A DNA stretch of 64,000 bases from Bernardetia sp. (lineage in GTDB: Bacteria; Bacteroidota; Bacteroidia; Cytophagales; Bernardetiaceae), in assembly GCA_020630575.1 (NCBI GenBank), contig JAHDBD010000015.1:1-64000 (forward strand). Direction: 5' to 3'. The notes under the pieces were generated by a model, which was not told the origin of the DNA, made no database searches, and saw only the letters and a program-made list of their open reading frames with translations. Made by a program: the position numbers and the translations under genes. Below, in pieces: positions 7,696-15,648 of the stretch (positions within the stretch are counted from its first letter, which is position 1; every line of letters begins with the position of its first letter).

Positions 7696-9060
7696 TCACT
7701 CTTTATTAAATTTAAGTTTTGCGCCTTTTACTTCCTCCCAACTGTCCATTCTGCATTTTTTAGAACAGAATTTTTGATGATTTACTTTGTAGGTGTAAGG
7801 CTTATCACAGTACAAACAATACCTATTTCCAGTTTCCAACGCATTGCGTTTAACGGAATCCGTTAAACGAGTTGCGTTGTTTTCTTCTGTTTCTGTCTTT
7901 TTTTCAAACTTAAAACCTATCGGATTCCGTTTTGATTCGGTTTTATATTCAGAACCGTATGTTTGAAAACCTGCGCTTTGTCTTGAATAGGCTTTATTCG
8001 GTTCTGAAAAGGTCTGATTTGCCTGATTCTGAATAGAATTAGATAAATTTTTGAATAAATCTTTGATTGATTCGGTTATATCATTCATATCAAAATCATT
8101 GTTCTTTCTATCGTCTAAAGCGTTTTTCTTTTGAAGTATTCCGAAATTAACGCCTTCTCTTTCGCAATTCCTTAAATAGATAAATTTGTATCTATAAGCC
8201 AAAATACAGAAGCATTCAAGAAAGAAAACAATAAAACCGACTAACAAGGATAAATCAAAATTTTCTTTATCTGCAAGCAAAATTTTAGCATCAGAAATTT
8301 TTTGAGAAGTCGTCAGTTTTCCGTCCAGCTTATCCAAAATTTCATTTTTGGCTGCTGTTGCTTTCTCTAAATCGGCTCTAGCTGTATTTGCTCTCCAGCC
8401 TGTTTTATATCTCACTAGCGTTTTTTGAGCCGAATTAATAGAGCTGTCATAAGCTGCAATTTGTGAGCTATATAGACTTTTCAAAGAATCCGTTTCAATT
8501 TGACTAGTATTCTGAATAGAAAGCGTTTTATCATTGAGTTCTAAACTCAAAAAACCTCCTCCAATAGCCGAAATAATAACAGATAAAACGAATGTTCCAA
8601 ACATTCCAAATTTCGCTCCTGTGGTGGGTGTTTCTTCTTTCGCTATTGCCTTAAAAACGTCTGTACTTGCATTTGATTTGAATAATTCTAAACCTGCCAA
8701 AATAGCTACTAGAACAAGAAAAATAAGCGTGGAAAAGAAAAAGGTAATAGTATTTTGTTCTGTTATGAAAAGTTTTGCTACAAGAAAAACAGTAGCTAAA
8801 CCCAACAAAAAACTAATGAAGTGGTAAAAACTAGCGTAGCCATTTGCAAAAATGTACGTTTTTCTATTTTTCTTGGCGTATGGAATAGGTTTGAGTAGTT
8901 TTTCGGCTTCGGAATAATAGCCAAATTGTGCCGTTTCTTCTAGTGTGTCGGTGTATTTATCTAAGTCGTGAGCTTCACTTGGTGCAACGGCTGTTTTTTT
9001 CGGCTGCTCCTGCTCCTGTGGATTTGGGCTTGTAGTAGGATTTGGGTTTTTAGTTTCCAT
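7696..9060 (-). CDS. Polytopic membrane protein with coiled coil and C-terminal zinc finger
   Basis: The 454-residue product has a disordered Pro/Gln/Glu N-terminus, then transmembrane helices at about residues 75-95, 105-125 and 150-172. A coiled-coil region of about 85 residues follows, then a fourth helix near 268-288, and a long polar C-terminal domain. That domain ends in a four-cysteine motif (CLYCDKPY then FCSKKCR, about residues 417-440), like host-type zinc ribbons. This may be a large membrane protein that links the cell membrane to DNA or RNA, for example a virus assembly-site or injection protein. The combination is not one I know. Confidence 0.65.
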   Translation of the reverse strand: METKNPNPTTSPNPQEQEQPKKTAVAPSEAHDLDKYTDTLEETAQFGYYSEAEKLLKPIPYAKKNRKTYIFANGYASFYHFISFLLGLATVFLVAKLFITEQNTITFFFSTLIFLVLVAILAGLELFKSNASTDVFKAIAKEETPTTGAKFGMFGTFVLSVIISAIGGGFLSLELNDKTLSIQNTSQIETDSLKSLYSSQIAAYDSSINSAQKTLVRYKTGWRANTARADLEKATAAKNEILDKLDGKLTTSQKISDAKILLADKENFDLSLLVGFIVFFLECFCILAYRYKFIYLRNCEREGVNFGILQKKNALDDRKNNDFDMNDITESIKDLFKNLSNSIQNQANQTFSEPNKAYSRQSAGFQTYGSEYKTESKRNPIGFKFEKKTETEENNATRLTDSVKRNALETGNRYCLYCDKPYTYKVNHQKFCSKKCRMDSWEEVKGAKLKFNKE

Positions 9061-9255
9061 TAGTGTATTTTTTTATTAAAAAGTGAGTGTTTGTCAAAAT
9101 TCAAAGGTTTTTCTATACAAAAAGGGTTTATTTCCCTACTTAGGACTATTGAAAAGTATTTAGAAACAGATATAGAGTAGTTCCTAACTATGGAATAAGA
9201 CCTAAAATTTATTTTTTGATGTATGGACATTTGATGCCAAAATATTTTTTTCATG

Positions 9256-9489
9256 TTATTTCCATTTAAAAAAGAGTAGAAGAAAAAAGCCTATTAAAAG
9301 CCAAATACCTGCTGTATCACGGATAGGAAAGCTCCATAAAAACGGATTTAAAACAGCTTCGTAAACTGCTGCAACAATGTAGATTGTCAATAGAAGTAAT
9401 AGAAATTCAATCAATTTTGAACTTCCTGATTCTGTCTTTGTGATGGTTACTTTTTTGGGGGTTGTGGTTTTTTTTCTTTGAGTTGCCAT
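9256..9489 (-). CDS. Small two-helix membrane protein
   Basis: The 77-residue product has a basic, Thr/Lys-rich N-terminus of about 22 residues and two transmembrane helices (about residues 28-46 and 58-75). It lies two bases before the next gene in the leftward run. A virion membrane or holin-like role is possible; no family is recognised. Confidence 0.55.
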   Translation of the reverse strand: MATQRKKTTTPKKVTITKTESGSSKLIEFLLLLLTIYIVAAVYEAVLNPFLWSFPIRDTAGIWLLIGFFLLLFFKWK

Positions 9490-9491
9490 AA

Positions 9492-9878
9492 TTATAATTT
9501 TGATTGTAAGTTTAGTTTTAGAAGTTGGTCAGTTGTAATCAGAATAGTATCGAAAGGCGAATCTGTACGAATACAAATTTTTCGTTTTATCGTTCCTAAA
9601 CCTCTACATTCGTTTGGATTAAAATTTTCAAATCGTTGAGGTATTTTGTAGCTAGAAATAAAATTATTTATCCTCTCTACATTATCAGGATTAGATAAAA
9701 TTTGCTTACTCATATTACCACCAATCATTATTGGAGTGAAAGTTCTATTTTTAGCATATTTCCATTTCGCATGAAGTTCTTTGACTTTTTTACGTTCTGT
9801 TTTTAAAGTGTAAGAACTCATTTTTTTATAGAGATAATCAACTTTCAATGATTGCACTCTGTCTTTGTGTGTTTTCAT
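9492..9878 (-). CDS. Basic hypothetical protein after the primase
   Basis: I took the ATG at 9878 (MKTHKDRVQSLKVDYLYKKM), which overlaps the primase end by 41 bases. The ATG at 9821 and a longer frame starting at 9977 are alternatives. The product is about 128 residues with a basic N-terminal half and a mixed C-terminal half (TPIMIGGN, FDTILITTDQLLKL). No family is recognised. Confidence 0.5.
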   Translation of the reverse strand: MKTHKDRVQSLKVDYLYKKMSSYTLKTERKKVKELHAKWKYAKNRTFTPIMIGGNMSKQILSNPDNVERINNFISSYKIPQRFENFNPNECRGLGTIKRKICIRTDSPFDTILITTDQLLKLNLQSKL

Positions 9879-10803
9879 TTGATTTGATTTTAGAAGTGAG
9901 AAAAACATTAAAATCCTTGTGATTTGGATAGATTTTTTTTGAGTAGTTGAAAACTCCAATTTCTGCGAACTGCTCAAATATTAGTTCAAAAGTTTCTTCT
10001 CCAGTTTCGTCATTGTCAAGAAAACAAAAAACTCTTGTAGGATTATCTACAACAAGATTATCGAGCATGTAATTAATTGCACGTTGTCGGAATGATGTAG
10101 AGTTTAAAATCATAATGTTTGCTTTAAATTCCTTTTTGAAGTAAGTAAGAGCCGAAAGAAAGTCGACAAATCCTTCAAATACTATCCAGTCAGAATAAAG
10201 CGAATTGCCGTGCTTATCCTGTGGTTCTATGGTGGTAAAATCTGCAATCCCGAAGGTTCTTTTTATTTTCGGATTCCGTATTGAATAACCTTTTGAATTA
10301 TTCCGAAAGCATAAAGCGTAGTAGGTTCTGCCTTTCTTTTCGTATTGCAAATACTTAATGTATTTTCTTGCAAGCGTAGGACTTACACCACGTTCAATTT
10401 TTAGATAATAATTTAGGTTGTTTTCTTGCTCTTTTGTACAAGGTTTAAAAATTGGTAGTGGTTGTGGTTCTTCTGAATAATAAAGAGATTCGTTTGTAGT
10501 AGGAACAAACACGCCTGAAAAATTTAGTAGAAATTCAATAGATTCTATAAAATTGATTTTTTTATAGTCTTGAATAAAATCTATACAATTCCATGTCTTT
10601 CCATTGCTTAAATCCTTAGCCAAATACTTTCCTGTTTTTTTGTGTCGGAACACAGAAAAACTATTGCTTTTTTGCTCATTCCGAAAAGGATTTTCAAACA
10701 AAGTGCCTTTGATTTGATAAAAGCCAAAATGATTTAATAAGGCTCTCAAATCAACCTTTAACGCTGTTTCCGTTTGTTCTTTTGAATATTTTTTCTTTTC
10801 CAC
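9838..10803 (-). CDS. DNA primase with TOPRIM domain (element 1)
   Basis: The 321-residue product makes primers for replication of the element. The N-terminal half resembles the CHC2-type domain fold of DnaG relatives but lacks the zinc cysteines (FENPFRNEQKSNSFSVF, about residues 36-52). The C-terminal half is TOPRIM: VFEGFVDFLSAL has the acidic residue of motif 1 and VFCFLDNDETGEE has the DxD motif. Elements 2 and 3 carry clear relatives (317 and 311 residues) in the same place, next to an origin and a helicase. Confidence 0.8.
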   Translation of the reverse strand: MEKKKYSKEQTETALKVDLRALLNHFGFYQIKGTLFENPFRNEQKSNSFSVFRHKKTGKYLAKDLSNGKTWNCIDFIQDYKKINFIESIEFLLNFSGVFVPTTNESLYYSEEPQPLPIFKPCTKEQENNLNYYLKIERGVSPTLARKYIKYLQYEKKGRTYYALCFRNNSKGYSIRNPKIKRTFGIADFTTIEPQDKHGNSLYSDWIVFEGFVDFLSALTYFKKEFKANIMILNSTSFRQRAINYMLDNLVVDNPTRVFCFLDNDETGEETFELIFEQFAEIGVFNYSKKIYPNHKDFNVFLTSKIKSNENTQRQSAIIES

Positions 10804-11151
10804 GCTAATTTTAATTTAAGTTTTGGGTAAGAACAATTTTTATCTTACCTACCTTATTTTTTTTATTAAAAAACCCTTTTAAAGCCTATTTAAAGACTAT
10901 ATATTATAAAAAGGTAGGTAGGTAGGTATAAATAAGAGTTTTAAATTTATATTTTTTTTGTTTAATGTAAGTTTTAAAACAGTATTGTTATGCTTGTATT
11001 ACTGTTTTTATTTTATTACTAAAAGGTCTGTTTCTTCTTACCCTACCTACCCGATTCATTTTTTAAGAGAAAAACCTTTAAATTTCTCTTTAAACAAACA
11101 TTTTTATTTGAAAAACTTAGGGTAAGTAAGTGGGTAGGGTAAGAAGGTTTT
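10804..11151. repeat. Putative replication origin 1: CTTACCCTACCTACC-type repeats
   Basis: Between primase and helicase genes lie several copies of a GGTAGG/CCTACC word in both orientations: about 10845-10855, 10913-10926, 11036-11052 and 11118-11146. They are set in very AT-rich DNA. Elements 2 and 3 have other repeat words at exactly the same position. Repeats beside a primase-helicase pair are typical of an iteron-type origin. A chance open frame overlaps the right part and is not taken as a gene. Confidence 0.6.
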
Positions 11152-12423
11152 TTAAAAAGGGCAATCATCGCCATACGCCACACTTTCAACATCGTAACTA
11201 TTTTGAGTAAGTTTACTTTCAAAAATGTTATCATTTTCACAATTAGAAACTTCGTTAGTGGTTTCGCCTTCTTCTTCTTCATAGTCGCTATCTACTCGTA
11301 TTTTTGCGAAATATCCATACACACCTCTATACTTAATTCTGTCAAAACCTAAACTTACGGCAGCCTTACCCATCGGAATTTTTTTCAATCTCATTGTGGG
11401 TTCTTTTTCCTGTAAAGCTGTTAAAAATTCGGTTGCAGTATAAAAAGCCGAACCTCGTACATCTTTGGAACTTGGAACGTAGTATTTTCTTAATAAATCT
11501 TCCTCAACACTTGTATTAGTGTATCTTGAATTAGACGTTTCGTTCTCTATTACTTCGTTTCTTGTCATTTCGTATTTTAGCACTCCTTCGGATTTATAAA
11601 TAGAGTAGGCTTGCGCCCAAACTTGATTTATATCTACTTCTTTAGAGTATGCAAAATCAATTTCATTAATCTCAAAACAAAGCCATCTAACCGAACCCGT
11701 AGCATCTGTTAAAAAATCTCGTTCGTTAGTTGATGCGACAAAATTCGCCCTTCTCGGCATTTGTATATATTTTTTCTCGTATGGAGGTCTTACCTTAACC
11801 GTAGGTTGAGAAAACATACTTTTAAGACCGTTTAGATTAAATTTTCCATATACTGCTAATTCGTCAAGATTTATAAGAAAATTTGAAGCTAATGTAATTT
11901 GCTGGTCTTTTACATCTCCTATCAATCCCCTTTGCCAATATTCAGATAAATAAGGAGGAACAAGCCATTCACAATATGTACTTTTTCCATCGTTTTGATT
12001 TCCCATTAAAACAAGACATTGTTTATTAAAAAATTTTGCTTCTATGGAACAAGCAACACTCCGAATAAGCCATTTTTTAAACTGTATTTTCCATCTCTGT
12101 ACATCATTATCTGCCATTTTTACGTAACTAGCTAGTTTTTCTATTTCGTCATTTCCATTCCATATCAGACTTTCAAAGTAAAGTTTGAAAAAGTCAATTT
12201 TTTGTACGAAACTACTTTTCAAAATAGCAGATAATAACTGTTCAGTAACTTTATAGCCTTGTTCTAACAATTCACAGTATAAATCAGCAAATAGGACATC
12301 TTCAAAATCTTTATCACTATCTTTTGCCTTACATTGAATTTCATTATTAATCAGATTATAGCGAAATTCATAATGATTAGATAGATATGATTTGATTTGT
12401 GTTATATCTGGAATTTTTCCCAT
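11152..12423 (-). CDS. VapE/VirE-type helicase, probable replication initiator (element 1)
   Basis: The 423-residue product has a Walker A motif (GNQNDGKST, about residue 141), a Walker B-like strand (FLINLDELAVYGKF), a sensor region (FVASTNERDFL) and a following arginine (GSVRWLCFEI). This order matches the virulence-associated E / primase-associated P-loop helicase family found in phages, satellites and plasmids. A C-terminal domain of about 120 residues may bind the origin. It differs clearly from the SF3 helicases of elements 2 and 3, though it occupies the same slot. Confidence 0.8.
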   Translation of the reverse strand: MGKIPDITQIKSYLSNHYEFRYNLINNEIQCKAKDSDKDFEDVLFADLYCELLEQGYKVTEQLLSAILKSSFVQKIDFFKLYFESLIWNGNDEIEKLASYVKMADNDVQRWKIQFKKWLIRSVACSIEAKFFNKQCLVLMGNQNDGKSTYCEWLVPPYLSEYWQRGLIGDVKDQQITLASNFLINLDELAVYGKFNLNGLKSMFSQPTVKVRPPYEKKYIQMPRRANFVASTNERDFLTDATGSVRWLCFEINEIDFAYSKEVDINQVWAQAYSIYKSEGVLKYEMTRNEVIENETSNSRYTNTSVEEDLLRKYYVPSSKDVRGSAFYTATEFLTALQEKEPTMRLKKIPMGKAAVSLGFDRIKYRGVYGYFAKIRVDSDYEEEEGETTNEVSNCENDNIFESKLTQNSYDVESVAYGDDCPF

Positions 12424-12522
12424 AAGGCAATAGTTTAGAACCTCACAAAAAGTGAGTTTTGAGTATTCAATAAATAGTAAATTGGTTTTTTGGCTTAGAT
12501 AAGCCGTTTTTGCTTTGTTAGA

Positions 12523-13098
12523 CTAGAAAGGCAAATCGTCAGAATCAGTCGTATTAATCAGGCTTTCAATAGCTTCTTTTTCGTTCTGAATTATTCTTGC
12601 GAAAGAAGAAACTAAGTTAATATCAAATGCTTTTGTTTCGCTTCTCTCGTATAACTCAAAGAATGTTTCTAGTTTAGTAAAAACTTTCAAAGTTGAATTA
12701 GATACTTTTTCAAGTTTTTCAGAAATAAAGTTTTTTTCTATTTCCAAATCAGAGAAATTATCATGAAGTTCGAAACGCTTTCTTTCAGATTCTTTTAATT
12801 CATTTTGTAAATATTGAATATGTTCATCTTTACTTGTTGGTTCAGGAGCTTCAATTTTAGGCTCGTGAGCTTCCATTAATTCATTAAAAACAGTCTGTAA
12901 GGCTTCTTTGTATTCTTTATCGGTAGTTTCAATAGAACCTAATAAAATGCCTAATTGACAACCTCCTAACTTCTCATAAAAAATTTCAAAACAAATAAAT
13001 TTACCATTATTAAAATGCAATTTAGTTATTACGCCATTTCTCATGTTTTTCGCATAAAAAAAAGTTTTATTATCTCTAATTGATTTGTAATATTCCAT
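12523..13098 (-). CDS. Hypothetical coiled-coil protein before the helicase
   Basis: The 191-residue product has an N-terminal beta-rich part (about residues 1-55), a charged coiled coil (about residues 90-135) and a conserved-looking acidic tip (TDSDDLPF). The helicase of element 1 also ends in DDCPF. Short acidic C-terminal tips ending in phenylalanine are typical of proteins that bind SSB-dependent partners; SSB itself ends DDDLPF. This protein may therefore be a single-strand DNA-binding or replication-partner protein. That is inference. Confidence 0.55.
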   Translation of the reverse strand: MEYYKSIRDNKTFFYAKNMRNGVITKLHFNNGKFICFEIFYEKLGGCQLGILLGSIETTDKEYKEALQTVFNELMEAHEPKIEAPEPTSKDEHIQYLQNELKESERKRFELHDNFSDLEIEKNFISEKLEKVSNSTLKVFTKLETFFELYERSETKAFDINLVSSFARIIQNEKEAIESLINTTDSDDLPF

Positions 13099-13127
13099 AC
13101 AAAAAATAAAATTTAAAGTGTGATAAA

Positions 13128-13379
13128 TTAAGAATTAATACGCTCAATATCTTGTAACAATTCTTTGATACTCATTCCTTGTGCGCTTCTTCCAAATAGT
13201 TCAGAAGGAACAATCGAATAAGTAGGATTTTCGTTACAGTCTAACTCTACTACAAAAGTTACATTTTTAGTTTTGTACGCTTCTTTTGCCTTTTGAGCTT
13301 GTTTTTTTAGTAGTTGAAGAAACATTCTTTCTTGAAATTCCTCTCCTAGAAACATTGTTATTTTTGCCATTCCTTCCAT
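13128..13379 (-). CDS. Small hypothetical protein (element 1)
   Basis: The 83-residue product starts MEGMAKITMFLGEEF. A start at the second Met (13370) is equally possible. It has a helical basic middle (KKQAQKAKEAYKTK) and a short beta segment (VTFVVELDCNENPTYSIVP). It overlaps the tail of the preceding gene in another frame. Function unknown. Confidence 0.5.
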   Translation of the reverse strand: MEGMAKITMFLGEEFQERMFLQLLKKQAQKAKEAYKTKNVTFVVELDCNENPTYSIVPSELFGRSAQGMSIKELLQDIERINS

Positions 13380-13536
13380 CTTGCTTGTTGATAATTAGAT
13401 TAATAATGAGCAATAAAATTGCTTTTGGTGTGAGTGGTTTTTTCTCGTAACTTCCTAAATAATAGCCATATCCAAATGATGATATATTGACTAAAATAGC
13501 TACTAAGCAAAGAGAAATTATAAAGGTTGCTTCCAT
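13267..13536 (-). CDS. Small membrane protein with basic tail
   Basis: The 89-residue product starts with a transmembrane helix (MEATFIISLCLVAILVNISS) followed by a second hydrophobic stretch and a very basic, Ser/Asn-rich tail. The last 37 codons overlap the next gene in a different frame, so the true C-terminus could be read out of overlap as in other compact phages. It is one of three small membrane protein genes in a row. Confidence 0.4.
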   Translation of the reverse strand: MEATFIISLCLVAILVNISSFGYGYYLGSYEKKPLTPKAILLLIINLIINKQDGRNGKNNNVSRRGISRKNVSSTTKKTSSKGKRSVQN

Positions 13537-13537
13537 A

Positions 13538-13705
13538 CTAAAAATGTATGTTGTTATCCCACCAGTCCTCGAAACGTTGCCCTAAAACTAATTTACCAAT
13601 AGTATGACAAATTAGGGCAATAACTAAAACAAGGACTAAAAACGCTCCTATACAAAGCAAGATAATGACTAAAATACTAGCTGCTTGATGAAAAAATTCT
13701 GACAT
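13538..13705 (-). CDS. 55-residue single-span membrane protein
   Basis: The gene reads MSEFFHQAASILVIILLCIG and ends at TAG 13538, two bases before the next gene. It has one long transmembrane helix (about residues 9-34) and an aromatic C-terminus (EDWWDNNIHF). A holin or virion membrane protein would look like this; no family is recognised. Confidence 0.5.
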   Translation of the reverse strand: MSEFFHQAASILVIILLCIGAFLVLVLVIALICHTIGKLVLGQRFEDWWDNNIHF

Positions 13706-13741
13706 AATGAGTATAAGATTTAAGAGTGTGAATAAAAAGAG

Positions 13742-13990
13742 TTATGGAATGATTACTGGAGTAAAACCTGTTTCTCTTAGTTCATAACTAAAAACTTGAC
13801 TAGATAACTGCTCATTTTCTCTTTTTAAATCCCTTATTTCTCTTTTCAGTTTTCTGTTATTCACTTCAAATAAAAGCAAAGTAACGAGAGAAGAAATAAG
13901 CATTAAAATAAGAGAAAGAATATTTTTTTTTGTATTAAAAATTTCTAATATAGAATCTAAGCAATGCAAAAAATAATTTAAGTATTCCAT
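13742..13990 (-). CDS. Membrane-anchored coiled-coil protein (spanin-like build)
   Basis: I chose the ATG at 13990 (MEYLNYFLHCLDSILEIF, 82 residues), five bases after the previous stop. It has one transmembrane helix (about residues 24-42) and then a coiled coil (about residues 44-66). This is the build of inner-membrane spanins and of some division or assembly proteins. The role is inferred from shape only. Confidence 0.45.
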   Translation of the reverse strand: MEYLNYFLHCLDSILEIFNTKKNILSLILMLISSLVTLLLFEVNNRKLKREIRDLKRENEQLSSQVFSYELRETGFTPVIIP

Positions 13991-13994
13991 AAAA

Positions 13995-14282
13995 TTAAGT
14001 TTTGATTCTGTGAATTTTACGATTGACAAAATCTTGATTTTGCCCTACTTTTCCTTTACCTACTGCATAAAGAAGATAATTAGTTAAGTCTTTTTTTAAG
14101 CCATTTTTACGCATCATTAGCGAACGACTTCTTTGTATGTAAAGCATATTATCAATATGCTCTATCCAGTTTTGAGTACGCTCCGTTGTTGGCTCTATTC
14201 CTTCTTCGACATCTGACTGTATGATAGTTTTTGCCAAACATTCATATTCCATTCTGCTTTTAATACACCTTAATCCGTTCAT
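13995..14282 (-). CDS. Early small protein, third gene of the repressor-side mini-operon (element 1)
   Basis: The 95-residue product is basic and helical with no known motif. It holds the same slot as the 91- and 85-residue genes of elements 2 and 3, but I see no clear sequence similarity to them. It is expected to be expressed from the leftward early promoter controlled by the repressor at 14885. Confidence 0.5.
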   Translation of the reverse strand: MNGLRCIKSRMEYECLAKTIIQSDVEEGIEPTTERTQNWIEHIDNMLYIQRSRSLMMRKNGLKKDLTNYLLYAVGKGKVGQNQDFVNRKIHRIKT

Positions 14283-14287
14283 ACTTC

Positions 14288-14464
14288 CTAAGCGTTTTTA
14301 ATTTGATTTTTAATTGATATAATAGTTTTTTTGTGTTCCTCAACATTGTTGAGTTCAATCCGTTCTTGTACATTGTTTTCCTTTTGTCTTGCTACAAAAA
14401 GTCTTTGTCTTGTTGCGTTGTAGGCTTTAATTTCACTTTCAAGAAGCTGATTTAAGTCTTTCAT
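14288..14464 (-). CDS. Early small coiled-coil protein (element 1)
   Basis: The 58-residue product begins MKDLNQLLESEIKAYNATRQ and ends at TAG 14288. It is similar in length and pattern to the 67- and 68-residue proteins of elements 2 and 3: all have LNxQL/LNQLL, then RQRL..AR, then ERIEL/ERVEL. This shows that the three elements share the early mini-operon. It overlaps the upstream gene by 26 bases. Function unknown. Confidence 0.6.
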   Translation of the reverse strand: MKDLNQLLESEIKAYNATRQRLFVARQKENNVQERIELNNVEEHKKTIISIKNQIKNA

Positions 14465-14678
14465 TATTTCTAGTGTGCGCTACTTCCAACATATCAGTTA
14501 CTTTTTTAAATTCTGTTTCGGACAGTAAATACAATCCAACTAAAATCCATTTTAAAGTAGCTCCTTTGTTTTTAAAACGCTCATACAGCGTTTCTTTTTG
14601 CCTACTAGGTAAAGAAGTATAACAACCTGAATAACCTTCTTGTACACCCCTTTTTTTCTTCTTTTTTTCTGTGTCCAT
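14439..14678 (-). CDS. First early gene, conserved in all three elements (element 1 copy)
   Basis: The 79-residue product has a basic start (MDTEKKKKKRG) and a conserved C-terminal half (LKWILVGLYLLSETEFKKV) that matches IRWILEGLSLLTDTEFETF in elements 2 and 3, ending in NNERLKSAS versus AHKRPKQSA. It lies directly opposite the repressor, in the position of a Cro-like or early control gene. No helix-turn-helix is evident. Confidence 0.6.
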   Translation of the reverse strand: MDTEKKKKKRGVQEGYSGCYTSLPSRQKETLYERFKNKGATLKWILVGLYLLSETEFKKVTDMLEVAHTRNNERLKSAS

Positions 14679-14884
14679 TGTAATATTGATTTAAAAGTGT
14701 TAGTTAAAAACTAGCAATATTGAAACCTTCACTAAAAGAATTACGATATAATTCTATATATTTGTATATATTTCAATATTGCATACACAAATATAGAAAA
14801 ACATTTTCCATTTAAAAACATTTTCGCTCATTATTGAGCTATTTATTTTGAATAAAAATATAAATCACTGTAAATCAATTAGTT
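14679..14884. promoter_or_regulatory. Divergent early/repressor promoter region (element 1)
   Basis: This region lies between the leftward early gene and the rightward repressor. It contains a TATATTTG box (the Bacteroidota -7 type TAnnTTTG) at about 14757-14764 and dyad-like AT words (tatatatttgtatatatt, caatattgca) that are echoed at the same place in elements 2 and 3. The repeats are probable operators for the repressor. Confidence 0.5.
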
Positions 14885-15334
14885 ATGATAGGAAAAAAAA
14901 TGAAAGAAATTATAGAAAACTCTGAATATGGACAGTCAGAAATAGCAGGTCTATTAAAAATCAGTGTTCCTACACTTCGTAGAATATATAGTAGAGAGAG
15001 TGTAGATTTAGATATTTTACTCCGTTTTTGTACAATTTTTGAATTAAAACCATCTTATTTCAATGAAGCATTAGAAGGTGTAGAAGTATCTAACTACAAA
15101 GAAGAAAAGGAAATAAAAGAAGAAACAAACTGGAAAGAAAAATATTTTGAATCACAAAAAGAAGTTTCATCGCTCAGATATGAGCTAAAAGAAGTAAGAG
15201 CTAGGTTAGACAAAATTACCGATGCTTTAACTGAAAAATTTCTAGGCTTAGAACTGGGAAAGCATAAGGCAAGTAGTAAAACAGCGACACTACCGAAAAA
15301 TGAAAAATTGAACTTATTTAGTTTAAATTTTTAA
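14885..15334 (+). CDS. Repressor with N-terminal helix-turn-helix and coiled coil (element 1)
   Basis: The 149-residue product has an XRE-like DNA-binding domain (YGQSEIAGLLKISVPTLRRI, about residues 16-35), a linker and a coiled coil (about residues 75-115) for dimerisation. The element 3 repressor is similar throughout (GKKLKEL, LGVSVNTLYNFYDRE, KKYLEAQEKV). It stands between the early mini-operon and the integrase, the usual place of a lysogeny or copy-control repressor. Confidence 0.7.
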   Translation: MIGKKMKEIIENSEYGQSEIAGLLKISVPTLRRIYSRESVDLDILLRFCTIFELKPSYFNEALEGVEVSNYKEEKEIKEETNWKEKYFESQKEVSSLRYELKEVRARLDKITDALTEKFLGLELGKHKASSKTATLPKNEKLNLFSLNF

Positions 15335-15648
15335 AGGTAGTTTCCTACTTGCCTAAGAGGTTTTTTATTTTTTTAGTTACTATCTTAGTTACTAAATACT
15401 ATAAAAAATACCTTTATCGCTACATATTCGCACTCTTATATATCCAATATGGTCCACAAGTAGAATACAGAGAGCAAATAAGTGAGGTTTTAGAAATTGA
15501 AAAGGCTATATATATTAGTATGTATAGCCTTTTTTTATGGAATGAAGTAATTTTATAAAAAATGTACACTATGTAATACACCTATCATCAGTAGTGTACA
15601 CTTTTTTATTTATTTCATTAAATCTAAAATTATTTATGTTCAAAAAAA
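15335..15648 (+). promoter_or_regulatory. Repressor-integrase intergenic region with conserved box
   Basis: No gene is supported here; a chance open frame at 15349-15558 runs through the terminator. A box aatatggtccacaa (about 15447-15460) recurs at 29367-29380 in element 2, and a shorter trace (gggacaatatcaca) is present in element 3 near 42871. A terminator follows at 15501. The remaining AT-rich DNA up to 15648 should hold the integrase promoter. Confidence 0.4.
15501..15540 (+). terminator. Intrinsic terminator after the repressor (element 1)
   Basis: The stem AAAGGCTATA pairs with TATAGCCTTT and is followed by a T run. It matches in position the terminators at 29418 and 42918. Confidence 0.7.

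Noticed and set aside
9060-9254. 64-codon leftward open frame between two membrane protein genes
   Set aside because: Composition is unlike its neighbours and no motif is seen; a real small gene cannot be excluded.
11043-11282. 79-codon leftward open frame over the origin 1 repeats and the helicase end
   Set aside because: It overlaps the helicase gene out of frame, and the origin repeats explain the rest.
15349-15558. 69-codon rightward open frame between repressor and integrase
   Set aside because: It spans a terminator and has no counterpart in elements 2 and 3.
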